A stretch of DNA of 64,000 bases from [Pasteurella] mairii (GTDB taxonomy: Bacteria; Pseudomonadota; Gammaproteobacteria; Enterobacterales; Pasteurellaceae): assembly GCA_900454475.1 (NCBI GenBank), contig UGSS01000002.1, positions 1,879,605 to 1,943,604 of the forward strand, in the 5' to 3' direction. Positions 40,143-49,524 of the stretch are shown piece after piece. Positions within the stretch are counted from its first letter, which is position 1. Each line of letters begins with the position of its first letter. The position numbers were made by a program, and so were the translations under genes. The notes below the pieces were generated by a model, which was given only the letters and a program-made list of their open reading frames with translations, was not told the DNA's origin and searched no databases.

Positions 40143-40649
40143 ATGTCTGAAAAAAATCAAGATATTGCCAAAAGTGAAGCACAAGAAAACCAAGCGGTGT
40201 TACAAATTCAACGTATTTATGTAAAAGATGTTTCATTCGAAGCGCCTAATTTACCACAAATTTTCCAACAAGAGTGGAAACCGAAATTAAGTTTTGATTT
40301 AAGCACCGAAGCGAAACAAATTGGCGAAGATTTGTATGAAGTATGCTTAAACGTCTCCGCAGAAACTACCCTTGAAGACAGCGGTGATGTCGCGTTTATT
40401 TGTGAAATTAAACAAGCGGGCATATTTACTATTAGCGGATTAGAAGATATGCAAATGGCACATTGTTTAACCTCACAATGCCCGAATATTCTTTTCCCTT
40501 ACGCCCGCGAACTGGTTTCCAGTTTAGTCAACCGCGGTACTTTCCCAGCATTAAACATTTCTCCGGTAAACTTTGACGCGTTATTTATGGATTATTTAGA
40601 ACGTCAACAAGCGGAATCTGCACAGGAAGAAAACAAAGACGTACATTAA
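40143..40649 (+). CDS. secB: Protein-export chaperone SecB
   Basis: Tetrameric cytoplasmic chaperone that keeps preproteins unfolded and delivers them to SecA. The 168-residue protein has the core [20 protein letters not shown] (about residues 20-39), the FEVLN-like strand region and the conserved [20 protein letters not shown] (about 119-138). It has an acidic C-terminus, where relatives bind SecA. It lies in the yibN-secB-gpsA-cysE cluster. Confidence 0.95.
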   Translation: MSEKNQDIAKSEAQENQAVLQIQRIYVKDVSFEAPNLPQIFQQEWKPKLSFDLSTEAKQIGEDLYEVCLNVSAETTLEDSGDVAFICEIKQAGIFTISGLEDMQMAHCLTSQCPNILFPYARELVSSLVNRGTFPALNISPVNFDALFMDYLERQQAESAQEENKDVH

Positions 40650-40656
40650 TCAATGA

Positions 40657-40672
40657 GGGCGCAATTGCGCCC
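40657..40672 (+). other. GC-rich palindrome after secB
   Basis: Perfect 16-base palindrome GGGCGCAATTGCGCCC, followed by CGTTTCGTCGTTATTTCTT. It is possibly a weak terminator or processing hairpin between secB and gpsA. Confidence 0.55.
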
Positions 40673-40718
40673 CGTTTCGTCGTTATTTCTTGTCTAATTT
40701 CGCCATTTGGGAGCATAA

Positions 40719-41735
40719 ATGATGAATTCGACAATCTCTACTACCCCCATTACAGTCGTCGGTGCCGGCTCATACGGAACCGCTCTCGCGATTGCCTTTT
40801 CCCGCAACGGGTATCCCACCTATCTTTGGGGTCACAATCCCGACCACATGCAACGCTTAACGACTACGCGCAAAAATCAGGCATTTTTACCAGATATTCC
40901 CTTTCCCGAAGCGTTACAAATTGAAACAGATCTCGCTACTGCTATCCAACGTTCGCGTGATTTATTGATCGTGGTTCCCAGCCATGTTTTCGGTGAAATT
41001 ATTGCCAAAATTAAACCGCACTTACGCCCAGACAGTCGGATCGCATGGGCAACCAAAGGGTTAGAGCGAGATAGCGGACGCTTGCTACAAGAAGTCGTAG
41101 AACAACAATTAGGTAAATCCTATCCGCTGGCGGTATTATCCGGTCCCACCTTTGCCAAAGAATTAGCCATGGGAATGCCGACCGCTATTGCGCTGGCGGC
41201 AAATAATGAACAATTTGCCCTTGAATTCCAAGCTAGAATTCATTGCAGCAAACATTTTCGCGTGTATATTAATCATGATATGGTGGGCGTACAATTAGGT
41301 GGCGCGATTAAAAATGTGATTGCGATAGGCGCTGGGATGTCTGATGGGATGGGGTTTGGTGCTAACGCCAGAACCGCCTTGATTACGCGCGGTATCGCCG
41401 AAATCAGTCGTTTGGGCGTCTCGTTAGGCGCGGATCCGAAAACTTTTATGGGAATGTCAGGGCTGGGCGATTTAGTATTGACCTGTACCGATAATCAATC
41501 CCGCAACCGTCGTTTCGGTTTAATGCTAGGGCAAGGCATTGATGCACAAGCCGCCATGGAAGAAATCGGGCAGGTAGTAGAAGGGTTTTATAATACCAAA
41601 GAAACCCATTTATTAGCCCAGCGACAAGGTATCGAAATGCCGATCAGTGAACAAGTTTATCAAGTGTTATTTTGTGGCAAAAAAGCGCAAGATGTCGCCA
41701 TGACGTTACTAGGACGTGAACGAAAAGGAGAATAA
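40719..41735 (+). CDS. gpsA: Glycerol-3-phosphate dehydrogenase (NAD(P)+)
   Basis: Makes sn-glycerol 3-phosphate from dihydroxyacetone phosphate for phospholipid synthesis. The 338-residue protein has the N-terminal dinucleotide motif [15 protein letters not shown] (about residues 13-27), the catalytic-region motif [17 protein letters not shown] (about 194-210) with its Lys, and [20 protein letters not shown] (about 248-267). A tandem ATGATG start leaves a one-residue ambiguity. It is followed by cysE after three bases, so they are coupled. Confidence 0.95.
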   Translation: MMNSTISTTPITVVGAGSYGTALAIAFSRNGYPTYLWGHNPDHMQRLTTTRKNQAFLPDIPFPEALQIETDLATAIQRSRDLLIVVPSHVFGEIIAKIKPHLRPDSRIAWATKGLERDSGRLLQEVVEQQLGKSYPLAVLSGPTFAKELAMGMPTAIALAANNEQFALEFQARIHCSKHFRVYINHDMVGVQLGGAIKNVIAIGAGMSDGMGFGANARTALITRGIAEISRLGVSLGADPKTFMGMSGLGDLVLTCTDNQSRNRRFGLMLGQGIDAQAAMEEIGQVVEGFYNTKETHLLAQRQGIEMPISEQVYQVLFCGKKAQDVAMTLLGRERKGE

Positions 41736-41738
41736 CGT

Positions 41739-42536
41739 ATGTCAATTGAAGTTTGGGGTTTAATCCGCCAAGAAGCCAAAGAATTAGCCGAATGTGAGCC
41801 AATGCTCGCCAGTTTTTTTCATTCCACCATCTTAAAACATCATAATCTCGGCAGCGCATTAAGTTATATTTTAGCCAACAAATTAGCAAACCCAATCATG
41901 CCCGCAATCGCCTTGCGAGAAATTATCGAAGAAGCCTATCATACTCAACCGAGTATTATCGAAAGCGGCGCAATGGATATTCGCGCCGTGCGTCAACGCG
42001 ACCCGGCGGTAGAATATTGGTCAACGCCATTGCTGTATTTAAAAGGTTTTCATGCCTTACAAAGTTATCGCATCACCCATTTTTTATGGCAACAAAAACG
42101 CAAATCCCTTGCCTTATATTTACAAAATCAAATTTCCGTTGCCTTTGATGTGGATATTCACCCTGCGGCACGCATTGGTTACGGTATTATGTTTGATCAT
42201 GCGACCGGTATTGTAGTCGGCGAAACCTCGATTATCGAAAACGACGTTTCTATTTTGCAAGGCGTAACCCTCGGCGGTACGGGAAAAGAAAGCGGCGATC
42301 GCCATCCAAAAGTGCGCGAAGGCGTGATGATTGGCGCTGGGGCGAAAATCCTTGGCAATATTGAAATCGGTCGCTACGCCAAAATTGGCGCCAACTCCGT
42401 TGTATTGCAACCAGTTCCGGAATATACCACGGTCGCCGGCGTACCGTCGAAAATCGTTAGCAGAGATAAAGCAGCCAAACCAGCATTTGAGATGAATCAA
42501 TATTTTATTGATGATGCCATAAACTTAAATATTTAA
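41739..42536 (+). CDS. cysE: Serine O-acetyltransferase
   Basis: First step of cysteine synthesis: acetyl-CoA plus serine to O-acetylserine. The 265-residue protein has an N-terminal helical domain and a C-terminal left-handed beta-helix of hexapeptide repeats (DIHPAARIGYGIMFDHATGI, then VTLGGTGKESGDRHPKVREG). The active-site His is in DHATG. The C-terminal tail ends in isoleucine, as in enzymes that dock into cysteine synthase. It is coupled to gpsA. A 6-bp hairpin at 42548-42568 may terminate it. Confidence 0.95.
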   Translation: MSIEVWGLIRQEAKELAECEPMLASFFHSTILKHHNLGSALSYILANKLANPIMPAIALREIIEEAYHTQPSIIESGAMDIRAVRQRDPAVEYWSTPLLYLKGFHALQSYRITHFLWQQKRKSLALYLQNQISVAFDVDIHPAARIGYGIMFDHATGIVVGETSIIENDVSILQGVTLGGTGKESGDRHPKVREGVMIGAGAKILGNIEIGRYAKIGANSVVLQPVPEYTTVAGVPSKIVSRDKAAKPAFEMNQYFIDDAINLNI

Positions 42537-42547
42537 TGAAAAGTTTG

Positions 42548-42568
42548 CGACTGTCTTGATTTCAGTCG
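42548..42568 (+). terminator. Weak terminator hairpin after cysE
   Basis: Arms CGACTG and CAGTCG around a 9-base loop, followed by TTCTC. The remaining ~280 bp to the next gene (42569-42851) is AT-rich with no convincing gene, and contains a Fur-like box. Confidence 0.5.
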
Positions 42569-42813
42569 TTCTCAAATATACGATTAACTCAATGTTACTG
42601 ATTAATTTTTGGGGTAATTTTTTCTGCGATCTCATTGTCTTTTGTACTTTTATTATCCAAAATCAAAGAAAATCCCACCGCGCTTTCTTCTTTTCTCTAT
42701 TGAATTTTTCTTATCTACTTTTGATTGCGATTGTCTTTTGACGATAATTTTCCCCATAACCTGTACTTTAGTTGAACATAACTATTTCAATATATCTTAA
42801 TATTCAATATAAT

Positions 42814-42832
42814 TTAAATGATAATAATTACC
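42814..42832 (+). promoter_or_regulatory. Fur-like box before the haemoglobin-type receptor
   Basis: The sequence around AAATGATAATAATTACC matches the 19-base Fur consensus at 14 positions, 20 bp before the receptor start codon. It predicts iron repression. Confidence 0.65.
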
Positions 42833-42851
42833 ATTTATAAGCGAGTTGTGA

Positions 42852-45302
42852 ATGCTAAACTTTTTTTCGTTAAAACGACACAGTTGTTATTTATTTCTTT
42901 CTTTTTCTACTTTTCCATTAGCATTAAGTACAAGTTATGCAAAAGAACCTGATTTTTTAACACTAGAAACTATTAATGTAGAAACCAATAATGTATCGAC
43001 AAAAAATACTCAAGTAAATTCAGACTATATTAGACGAGGATTAGTTTGGGATGAAAGAGATCTTATTCGTAATCAAACAGGCATTACGGTGACAGAAGGC
43101 GGGCGAGCCGGTACAAATGGATATACCATGCGTGGTGTTGATAGTGATCGCGTACAAATATCAATCGATAATGTCTCCGCAATTGAAAGTTATATGCCTC
43201 GATTTTATTATATTAAAGGGTTTTATAATGGAAACCGTAACAGTACAGAAATTGAAAACTTAGCTGCAATTGACTTTACTAAGGGCGCAAACAGCCTCTC
43301 TGGTGGAAGTGGTGCGCTCGGTGGTAGCGTAGTAATGCGAACTAAAAATCCACAAGATTTGATTTTGCCCGGTAATTCGGTAGGGTTGTATAGCAAAAGT
43401 GGCTATGCGTCTAAAAACAATGAATTTAGGCAAGTATTAGGTCTAGGTGTTATTCATCAAGGTCTTGAAGCATTGATTCAGCTTACCCGCCGAAAAGCTA
43501 AAGAAACCAAAAACTACTACAGCAAAAAAATAGATGATATAGAGCATTGCGGAGTCATTCCAGATCCGAATAATGAAGTTATGTCTTTAGATTTAAGAAT
43601 AGCTTATCCGAACGCCTGTGGTAGAGGGCGATTATTACCCGATAATCTGGATTATAATAGTACGTCTTGGTTAGCAAAATTAGGCTATCGTTTTAATTCA
43701 ACTCATTTTATTTTAGGTTTTTACGAAGATCTTCATCAAGATCGTAACATTGAAGAAAAAAGTTTTTATGCGGCAAATCGTCAAAAAGTCAGTGATACCA
43801 CACCTTATCGGCGTTATGGTCTTATATACGAATATACCCCAGAAAATACTTGGGTGCACAGGCTAGGTTTACAATTTACTCATCAAGAGGTATCTCAAAA
43901 AGCAAATTCCTTTCAATATGGAACCAGTATTAAAACAAATTATAATCCTACACCAGATTGGAATTTAATTACTGATACAAGAGCTTACGAATTTCAACAA
44001 ACTCGTTCTCAATTGGATACCGAATTAAAAACGACCGAGCTCAAAATACTTTCAACCACCCATAGCCTTACGCTTGGTACGGGTTTTCATACAGGAAAGC
44101 TTATAAACCGAAATGTTGAACACAAATATAATGCTTATTCAAAACAAACAACGACAAAAGAATTTACGATTCAACAACCTGTTAAAACTCAGCTTATTTA
44201 CGGATATATCAAAGATAGCATTATTATTAATGATAAATTTGGTATAAGTACGGGAATTCGAGTCGATCAATACCGCTATAAACCTCAATTGAGCGACTTA
44301 AAATATGAAAATACAAAAGAAGATGAACGCATTGCTGTCGCACCCAAAAAGAAATTTTCATCCTTTAATTACTCTTTTGATCTAAATTACTTTATTAATG
44401 ATGACACTACGCTAAGTTATAGCATCTCCAGTGGATTCAAAGCCCCCAAAGTGGAAGAAATGTATTTTGATATGCGAGGTCGTAGTAATATTAATTATAC
44501 GCAAAACCCAGATTTAAAGCCGGAAAAAGCACAAACCCATGAATTAACATTCAATACAGAAAAAGAACGTTATGCTCTGAATATAAGTTTATTTTATACT
44601 CAATATCGTAATTTTATTGATCTGGGTTATCAACCTCTCGTCACTACGCGTTCTCGCACAAATTGGTTAACTGGTGACACATATGAAGAATATGTCTTAG
44701 ACGGTATTAATTATCAACAAATTAATATTGAAAATGCTTATGTGAAAGGAATTGATTTTAATATCCGGGCAAACGGAGAACTATTTGGCTTACCTGAAAC
44801 ATTTTATACCACATTGAAAGCGACTTATACCCAAGGTCACAAAAATGATGGTACATCTTTGCTTGCCATACAACCTTTTAGCGCCATTTTAGGGTTAGGC
44901 TATCAATCCAGCGACGACAAATGGAATCTTTTATTTACCGGTCGTTATGTTGCAAAAAAACGGGCAAAGGATGCAATGGATATTTCAGTCGCAAATTCTT
45001 TAAAGTTAGATGTGGACAAACAAACTGGAAAAATACTCGGAGAAGAAGTTGCAAAGCCACATAAATATTTAAGTAGAAGCTATTTTGTGTTTGATTTTAC
45101 TGCACAATACCGAGTAAATCATCATTTTACGATTAACGCAGGAATATTTAACTTACTTAACCGTAAATACAGTACATGGGATGATTTACGGCAAGTCAAG
45201 TATAATGGCGCAAAAGGAGATACTTGGGACAGTGGCGAAGGAATTGAGCGTTATACTGCTCCTGGACGTAACTTTGCTCTCTCTGTTGAAGCAAGATTTT
45301 AA
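42852..45302 (+). CDS. TonB-dependent haemoglobin/haem-type outer-membrane receptor
   Basis: An 816-residue TonB-dependent receptor of the haemoglobin/transferrin/lactoferrin family. The signal peptide ends near TSYA (residue ~30). A TonB-box-like ETINVET stretch follows, then the plug with GRAGTNGYTMRGVDSDRVQI and GGSGALGGSVVMRTK. In the barrel, FKAP (about residue 530) and NPDLKPE (about 555) correspond to the FRAP and NPNL motifs of haem receptors, with a His nearby. The C-terminus is RNFALSVEARF, as in barrel proteins. Closest in style to HgbA/HmbR; the exact ligand is not fixed by sequence. It is a single-gene unit with a Fur-like box and no phase-variable repeat tract. Confidence 0.88.
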   Translation: MLNFFSLKRHSCYLFLSFSTFPLALSTSYAKEPDFLTLETINVETNNVSTKNTQVNSDYIRRGLVWDERDLIRNQTGITVTEGGRAGTNGYTMRGVDSDRVQISIDNVSAIESYMPRFYYIKGFYNGNRNSTEIENLAAIDFTKGANSLSGGSGALGGSVVMRTKNPQDLILPGNSVGLYSKSGYASKNNEFRQVLGLGVIHQGLEALIQLTRRKAKETKNYYSKKIDDIEHCGVIPDPNNEVMSLDLRIAYPNACGRGRLLPDNLDYNSTSWLAKLGYRFNSTHFILGFYEDLHQDRNIEEKSFYAANRQKVSDTTPYRRYGLIYEYTPENTWVHRLGLQFTHQEVSQKANSFQYGTSIKTNYNPTPDWNLITDTRAYEFQQTRSQLDTELKTTELKILSTTHSLTLGTGFHTGKLINRNVEHKYNAYSKQTTTKEFTIQQPVKTQLIYGYIKDSIIINDKFGISTGIRVDQYRYKPQLSDLKYENTKEDERIAVAPKKKFSSFNYSFDLNYFINDDTTLSYSISSGFKAPKVEEMYFDMRGRSNINYTQNPDLKPEKAQTHELTFNTEKERYALNISLFYTQYRNFIDLGYQPLVTTRSRTNWLTGDTYEEYVLDGINYQQINIENAYVKGIDFNIRANGELFGLPETFYTTLKATYTQGHKNDGTSLLAIQPFSAILGLGYQSSDDKWNLLFTGRYVAKKRAKDAMDISVANSLKLDVDKQTGKILGEEVAKPHKYLSRSYFVFDFTAQYRVNHHFTINAGIFNLLNRKYSTWDDLRQVKYNGAKGDTWDSGEGIERYTAPGRNFALSVEARF

Positions 45303-45334
45303 GCGTATATCCCAAATGAAGGTATCAAATTTGA

Positions 45335-45365
45335 TGGCTACCGCAATTAAAGTAGCCAACTTTAT
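45335..45365 (+). terminator. Terminator of the haemoglobin-type receptor gene
   Basis: 7-bp arms TGGCTAC (45335-45341) and GTAGCCA (45352-45358), followed by ACTTTATTTG. Confidence 0.65.
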
Positions 45366-45450
45366 TTGCTACCTCATTTAATATACTCAATATAAGTCGA
45401 TTTAATTGTGCACTTTACGTCAAAAACACTGTTACATGAACGCCACTGAA

Positions 45451-47310
45451 TTACCAATCAAACACATCACCGTCTCGTAAAAGATGCACATTGCCCTTGC
45501 GTCGCAAAAAGCCACAACGATCGTAATATTCCAACAATTGCACGGTCACTTTACGCCCCCAATTGAGCTGATCACGCAATTGATTTGCCGAAATTTCCCC
45601 ATGTTCCGCGATATATTGCTTAATCAAACGAGCATAGGCATAAATATTTTCTGTTAAGAAAAAGCGATCTTTTACCACCGGCGTTAGATAACCCAATTTC
45701 CCCGCTTTATACAAGAAATTGCGCATGGCAGTTTCCTCTTGTTCAAGGCGATTTGCCACATCACGTACCCATAACGCTTGCCCTTGTTGCTGATCAAACT
45801 CGTCCACCACGTGTTGCCACAACGCCTGTTCTTCATCATTAAATTGAATTTTATGGTTTGGCAAATGTAACCAACCGCGAGTTTGCTGCAAACGTTGCTC
45901 TTGCAGTAACTCGTCAATAAAATGATAAATTAATTTTTCCGGTTGCGCCAAAGCGGCAATTCGATATAAACGCGCTTTACTCAACCCAAGTTGATCACTA
46001 TGTTGTTGATGATATTCAGAAAGTGCGGTCAAAATATTCTCGGTTTGTTGTTGCTGATAATCGGCATTGAATGCCCAATCTTGGTATAAAATCCCTTGGT
46101 TTTCGACAACCAACACCCGCAATTGTGCGTCGCTTAATTGCTCAATCCAACAAAGTTTTTCCACCGATTCCGCGCGCGCTTGCAAATAGTATTTTATCCG
46201 TTGCGCCGCCTTATTTGCTTGCAATAAATGTTGTAAAAAATTCAACCGCACTTCAGTGCGTTTATGACGTTTCGGCGAATACACTTCCACCACACCCGCG
46301 CCGGCAATCAGACTTTTCGCATCGCCACTACGCAAAATTAGCTTATCGCCATACGCCAAAAACAGCGGTTTATCCAATACTAGCTCTGCCAACGCGAAAG
46401 ATGGCGCCGGCAATTGTTTAGCGGTAAGCAAAGTTAATTTTCCCGTGGTGCGCGCCGCCGCGTGATAAATATGCACCGGCTGACTTTCATTCAACAGCAC
46501 CTCGCTTTCCACCCAAACGGTCAAGCGCTCGGTTGGCTCAAATGGCGAATGGGAAAAGAGCCAATCGCCCCGCTCGATTAAAGTGCGGTCTAAATCAGCA
46601 CTAATATTTAACGCTAAACGTTGTCCGGCAACACCAACGGTCGTGCTTTGATTTTGGGCATGAATATTTTTCACCCGCACTTTTTGCCCGTTGGATAAAT
46701 AAAGCTCATCATCTTGCGACACCTTGCCGGCAAAGGCTGTGCCGGTTACCACCGTTCCCGCACCTTTCACGCTAAACACCCGATCAATGGCATAGCGGAA
46801 CAGGCGATGTGGCTCAGCTAAATTAGGTAATTGAGCAAGATAATCGCGCAACTCGGCAATGCCTTGCTGCGTTGTCGCTGACGTAATAAAAACTGGCGAT
46901 GGCGCTAAAACGGGGTATTTTTGCTGAATTTGTGCCACAAGTTGCTGGATTTTGTTGGCATCTGCACGATCAGCTTTGGTGATCACCAACATAATTTTTT
47001 CAATATGCAACAAACGCAAAATTGCCAAATGTTCTTCCGTTTGTGGCTGCACCCCCTCATCTGCTGCAACAATCAACATGGCGTAATGAATACCGCCTAA
47101 TCCCGCCAGCATATTGGACAAAAAACGCTCATGTCCCGGCACATCAATAAAGCCCAAAATTTTATCTTGCAAAGGCAAATAGGCATAACCTAAATCAATG
47201 GTCATGCCACGCTTTTTCTCCTCCGGCAAATGCGCGGTATGCTTGCCGGTTAAGGCTTGCAACAATGCGCTTTTACCGTGATCCACGTGTCCTGAAGTGA
47301 CAATAATCAT
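45451..47310 (-). CDS. selB: Selenocysteine-specific elongation factor SelB
   Basis: GTPase that brings Sec-tRNA to UGA codons followed by a SECIS hairpin. The 619-residue protein has G1 GHVDHGKS (about residues 7-14), G3 DVPGHERF and G4 TKAD. EF-Tu-like domains 2 and 3 follow, and the C-terminal third holds winged helices that bind SECIS RNA. I placed the start at the ATG at 47310: it overlaps the selA stop (ATGA) and gives the family start [12 protein letters not shown]. An upstream in-frame start inside selA is unlikely. Three uptake signals lie in the gene. Confidence 0.95.
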   Translation of the reverse strand: MIIVTSGHVDHGKSALLQALTGKHTAHLPEEKKRGMTIDLGYAYLPLQDKILGFIDVPGHERFLSNMLAGLGGIHYAMLIVAADEGVQPQTEEHLAILRLLHIEKIMLVITKADRADANKIQQLVAQIQQKYPVLAPSPVFITSATTQQGIAELRDYLAQLPNLAEPHRLFRYAIDRVFSVKGAGTVVTGTAFAGKVSQDDELYLSNGQKVRVKNIHAQNQSTTVGVAGQRLALNISADLDRTLIERGDWLFSHSPFEPTERLTVWVESEVLLNESQPVHIYHAAARTTGKLTLLTAKQLPAPSFALAELVLDKPLFLAYGDKLILRSGDAKSLIAGAGVVEVYSPKRHKRTEVRLNFLQHLLQANKAAQRIKYYLQARAESVEKLCWIEQLSDAQLRVLVVENQGILYQDWAFNADYQQQQTENILTALSEYHQQHSDQLGLSKARLYRIAALAQPEKLIYHFIDELLQEQRLQQTRGWLHLPNHKIQFNDEEQALWQHVVDEFDQQQGQALWVRDVANRLEQEETAMRNFLYKAGKLGYLTPVVKDRFFLTENIYAYARLIKQYIAEHGEISANQLRDQLNWGRKVTVQLLEYYDRCGFLRRKGNVHLLRDGDVFDW

Positions 47311-48704
47311 AACGCCTCCAATGTCGTTTGCAGCGCACCAAAATCCGCCACGCTTCTTAAATCTAACCAAATTCGCTGTTGCTCAACCCGCCCGATAATC
47401 GGCTGCGGCAAGGTTTTAAAACGCGTTAAAAGTGCGGTCAGATTTCCTGATGTTTTCGCCTGCAACGTCACCGCCACCGACGGAATTTCGGCTAATGGCT
47501 GCGATCCACTGCCGATTTGTGCTGAACTTGCTTCGATCTGGATAAGATAATCTTCTGCTAATCTTTTTTCCAATTGCACTTTCAATTGTTCTGCTTGCTG
47601 GGTTAATTGCGCCAGCGGACGCGTAAGCAAATTCAAGGTTGTCAATTGTTGGCTCAATTTTTCCGGCTGCAAATACAAACGCAATGTCGCTTCCAAACCA
47701 GCTAAAATCACCTTATCGCAACGCAACGTGCGCTTTAACGGATGCGCTTGCAATTGAGCAATCCATTCTTTTTTGCCCACAATAATCCCCGCTTGCACCC
47801 CGCCAAGCAGTTTATCGCCGGAAAATGAAATGAGATCCACGCCTTGCTGCCACTTTTCTTGCACCGTCGGCTCGCTCGGCAATCCATATTGCGCCAAATC
47901 CACCAAAGCGCCACTGCCAAGATCAGTGATCACTGGCAAATGAAATTCTTGCCCCAATGTCACCAACTCTTGCTCACTGACGGAACCGGTAAAACCGCAA
48001 ATTTGATAATTACTGCTGTGAACTTTCATCAAAAAGGCAGTATTTTCATTGATTGCGCGGCGATAATCGCTTAAATGAGTACGATTGGTAGTTCCCACTT
48101 CCACTAACTTACAACCGGCTTGTTGCATAATATCCGGAATCCGAAACGCGCCACCGATTTCAATCAACTCACCACGTGAAATAATCACTTCCTTATCTTT
48201 CGCAAAGGTTGCCAGCATCAACAACACCGCTGCCGCATTATTGTTCACTACGCACGCCGCTTCCGCGCCGGTTAACTCTTGCAATAATTCGCTAATATAA
48301 TTATCTCGGTGTCCGCGTTTACCTTTGTTTAAATCATATTCCAAAGCCACATTTTGCCGCATGGCGTTCAACCCCGCTTGCTGCGCGGCGTTTGACCATA
48401 AGGCGCGCCCCAAGTTGGTGTGCAATACCGTTCCGGTTAAATTATGTACAGATTGAATTTTTACTTGTTGTTGGAGAGAAAGGTGGCATTGAATTTCACG
48501 GATGGTCAATCCGAAATCCGCCCAAAAGTGCGGTAATTTATTTTGTTGTTTTATCTGCGCTCTCGCTTGCTGCAACAATTGGCGAATTGCCTTCACCACA
48601 GCGCTATGCCCAAATTCCGCCACCAAATTTTCCCCCTCCGGCGTTTTGAGTAATTTATCAACGGAAGGAAGTTGCTGAAAAAGTGCAGTCATTTTTTGTC
48701 TCAT
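47307..48704 (-). CDS. selA: L-seryl-tRNA(Sec) selenium transferase SelA
   Basis: Pyridoxal-phosphate enzyme that converts seryl-tRNA(Sec) to selenocysteyl-tRNA(Sec) with selenophosphate. The 465-residue protein has [19 protein letters not shown] (about residues 84-102) and the PLP-binding Lys in [20 protein letters not shown] (about 286-305). It overlaps selB by four bases and is transcribed away from selC, which lies 119 bp upstream on the other strand. SelD and the selenoproteins themselves are not in the window. Confidence 0.95.
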   Translation of the reverse strand: MRQKMTALFQQLPSVDKLLKTPEGENLVAEFGHSAVVKAIRQLLQQARAQIKQQNKLPHFWADFGLTIREIQCHLSLQQQVKIQSVHNLTGTVLHTNLGRALWSNAAQQAGLNAMRQNVALEYDLNKGKRGHRDNYISELLQELTGAEAACVVNNNAAAVLLMLATFAKDKEVIISRGELIEIGGAFRIPDIMQQAGCKLVEVGTTNRTHLSDYRRAINENTAFLMKVHSSNYQICGFTGSVSEQELVTLGQEFHLPVITDLGSGALVDLAQYGLPSEPTVQEKWQQGVDLISFSGDKLLGGVQAGIIVGKKEWIAQLQAHPLKRTLRCDKVILAGLEATLRLYLQPEKLSQQLTTLNLLTRPLAQLTQQAEQLKVQLEKRLAEDYLIQIEASSAQIGSGSQPLAEIPSVAVTLQAKTSGNLTALLTRFKTLPQPIIGRVEQQRIWLDLRSVADFGALQTTLEAL

Positions 48705-48823
48705 TTTCGTTTAAATTTATCGGTTAAGTATAAAATAATACTCGTTTTTTCTTTTTTCTACCAAATATTTTAAACTACTTGAACAATCTTGCAATTTACG
48801 TTAAAGTTCATCTTAATTTTTAT

Positions 48824-48918
48824 GGAAGATCGTCGTTTCCGGTGAAGCGACAGGACTTCAAATCCTGTTAAGGTTGCCAGCAATCTTGGGTGGGTTCAAC
48901 TCCCATGATCTTCCGCCA
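48824..48918 (+). tRNA. selC: tRNA-Sec (anticodon UCA)
   Basis: A 95-base tRNA with the 8-bp acceptor stem unique to tRNA-Sec (GGAAGATC at 48824-48831 with GATCTTCC at 48907-48914). It has anticodon UCA at 48858-48860 in the loop CTTCAAA, a long variable arm, the T-loop GGTTCAACTCC, and an encoded CCA (48916-48918). It is very like E. coli selC. It inserts selenocysteine at UGA with SelB. The 3' end is a known target for P4-type integrases, and integrase remnants follow it here. Confidence 0.96.
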
Positions 48919-49053
48919 CTTTATATAAACCTACATCAACCGGCATCAACAAAATCCCCTCAACCCCATTGTAAATACTGGATTTCCTGAATTATCCTGT
49001 ATCTCAACGTAAACATAAATAAACCGTCTGAAACAGCGTAAAAATAACAAAAA

Positions 49054-49205
49054 AAGTAACAAGAATTTTAATATTAAAAATTTACTCCCAAATTTCACAG
49101 AAAACCGCAAAAAATCTTGTTACTTATTTTTCATTGAAGCCAGTATCTAAAAGCATTCAAGGCACTTATATTTTTTATGAAATACAGCGAAAAATCTTGT
49201 TACTT
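49054..49205. repeat. Three copies of a 16-base motif behind tRNA-Sec (candidate integrase arm sites)
   Basis: AAAAATCTTGTTACTT occurs exactly at 49110-49125 and 49190-49205. An inverted copy with one mismatch (AAGTAACAAGAATTTT) lies at 49054-49069. All three lie between selC and the start of an integrase remnant, where arm-type binding sites of tyrosine integrases are found. Confidence 0.65.
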
Positions 49206-49222
49206 TTTGATGAGAAAACGTA

Positions 49223-49267
49223 ATGCAATATAAACTTACAGATACAAAAATCAAGCAAGCAAAGAAA
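49223..49267 (+). pseudogene. 5' remnant of a P4-like tyrosine integrase gene
   Basis: The ATG at 49223 opens MQYKLTDTKIKQAKK, the standard beginning of P4/phage-type integrases that use tRNA targets. After about 15 codons the frame runs into unrelated sequence and stops by 49330. The rest of the integrase is gone. Together with selC upstream, it marks a former integration site. Confidence 0.7.
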
Positions 49268-49268
49268 A

Positions 49269-49410
49269 GGATTAGAGGATGCAATGTATCGACTGATTCG
49301 TGCCGAACTCCCACAAACCATCATTATTAATATTGGTCATCGCTCCCCACCCTACAAATCCACCACAATATCTGCGTATTAATCCGGATAAGCGTTGGGA
49401 TTTTATTTAA
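49269..49410 (+). pseudogene. 3' remnant of an SbmA/YddA-type ABC transporter gene
   Basis: Directly after the integrase remnant, another frame reads GLEDAMYRLIRAELPQTIII then NIGHRS. This is the C-terminal end of YddA-like fused ABC exporters (the H-loop region, usually SIGHRSTL..FH). After GHRS the expected TL..HH continuation appears in a second frame, and a final INPDKRWDFI with TAA (49408-49410) in a third. At least two frameshifts are present. Truncated at 5' and degraded; non-functional. Confidence 0.6.
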
Positions 49411-49524
49411 GTGATACAACCTCGTTTTCTTCTAAAACAAGCTTTAGGTGAAAATGGAAAAGATTTATTCTGTGTTGTTTCTATATGTTATGACTTTTAT
49501 CGTGAAGATGAAGATTTAAAATAA
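49411..49524 (+). pseudogene. Short orphan coding remnant before the DUF72 gene
   Basis: A 37-codon frame opens with GTG and reads VIQPRFLLKQALGENGKDLF before ending in CYDFYREDEDLK. It overlaps the end of the convergent DUF72 gene by 9 bp. Composition is protein-like, but I do not recognise the family. It is probably the 3' end of a truncated gene. The region 48919-49515 as a whole is best read as decayed mobile-element DNA. Confidence 0.3.

Noticed and set aside
42556-42741. 61-codon hydrophobic frame after cysE
   Set aside because: Hydrophobicity follows from T-rich DNA; no ribosome site and it overlaps a degraded uptake signal and the cysE terminator.
42852-45302. Simple-sequence phase variation in the haemoglobin-type receptor
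   Set aside because: No tetranucleotide repeat such as CCAA near the 5' end; the reading frame is intact throughout.
47311-47370. Earlier in-frame start for selB inside selA
   Set aside because: The ATGA overlap at 47307-47310 gives the standard SelB start [12 protein letters not shown].
49054-49205. CRISPR array behind tRNA-Sec
   Set aside because: The 16-base motif occurs only three times, one copy inverted, with unequal spacing and no cas genes; integrase arm sites fit better.
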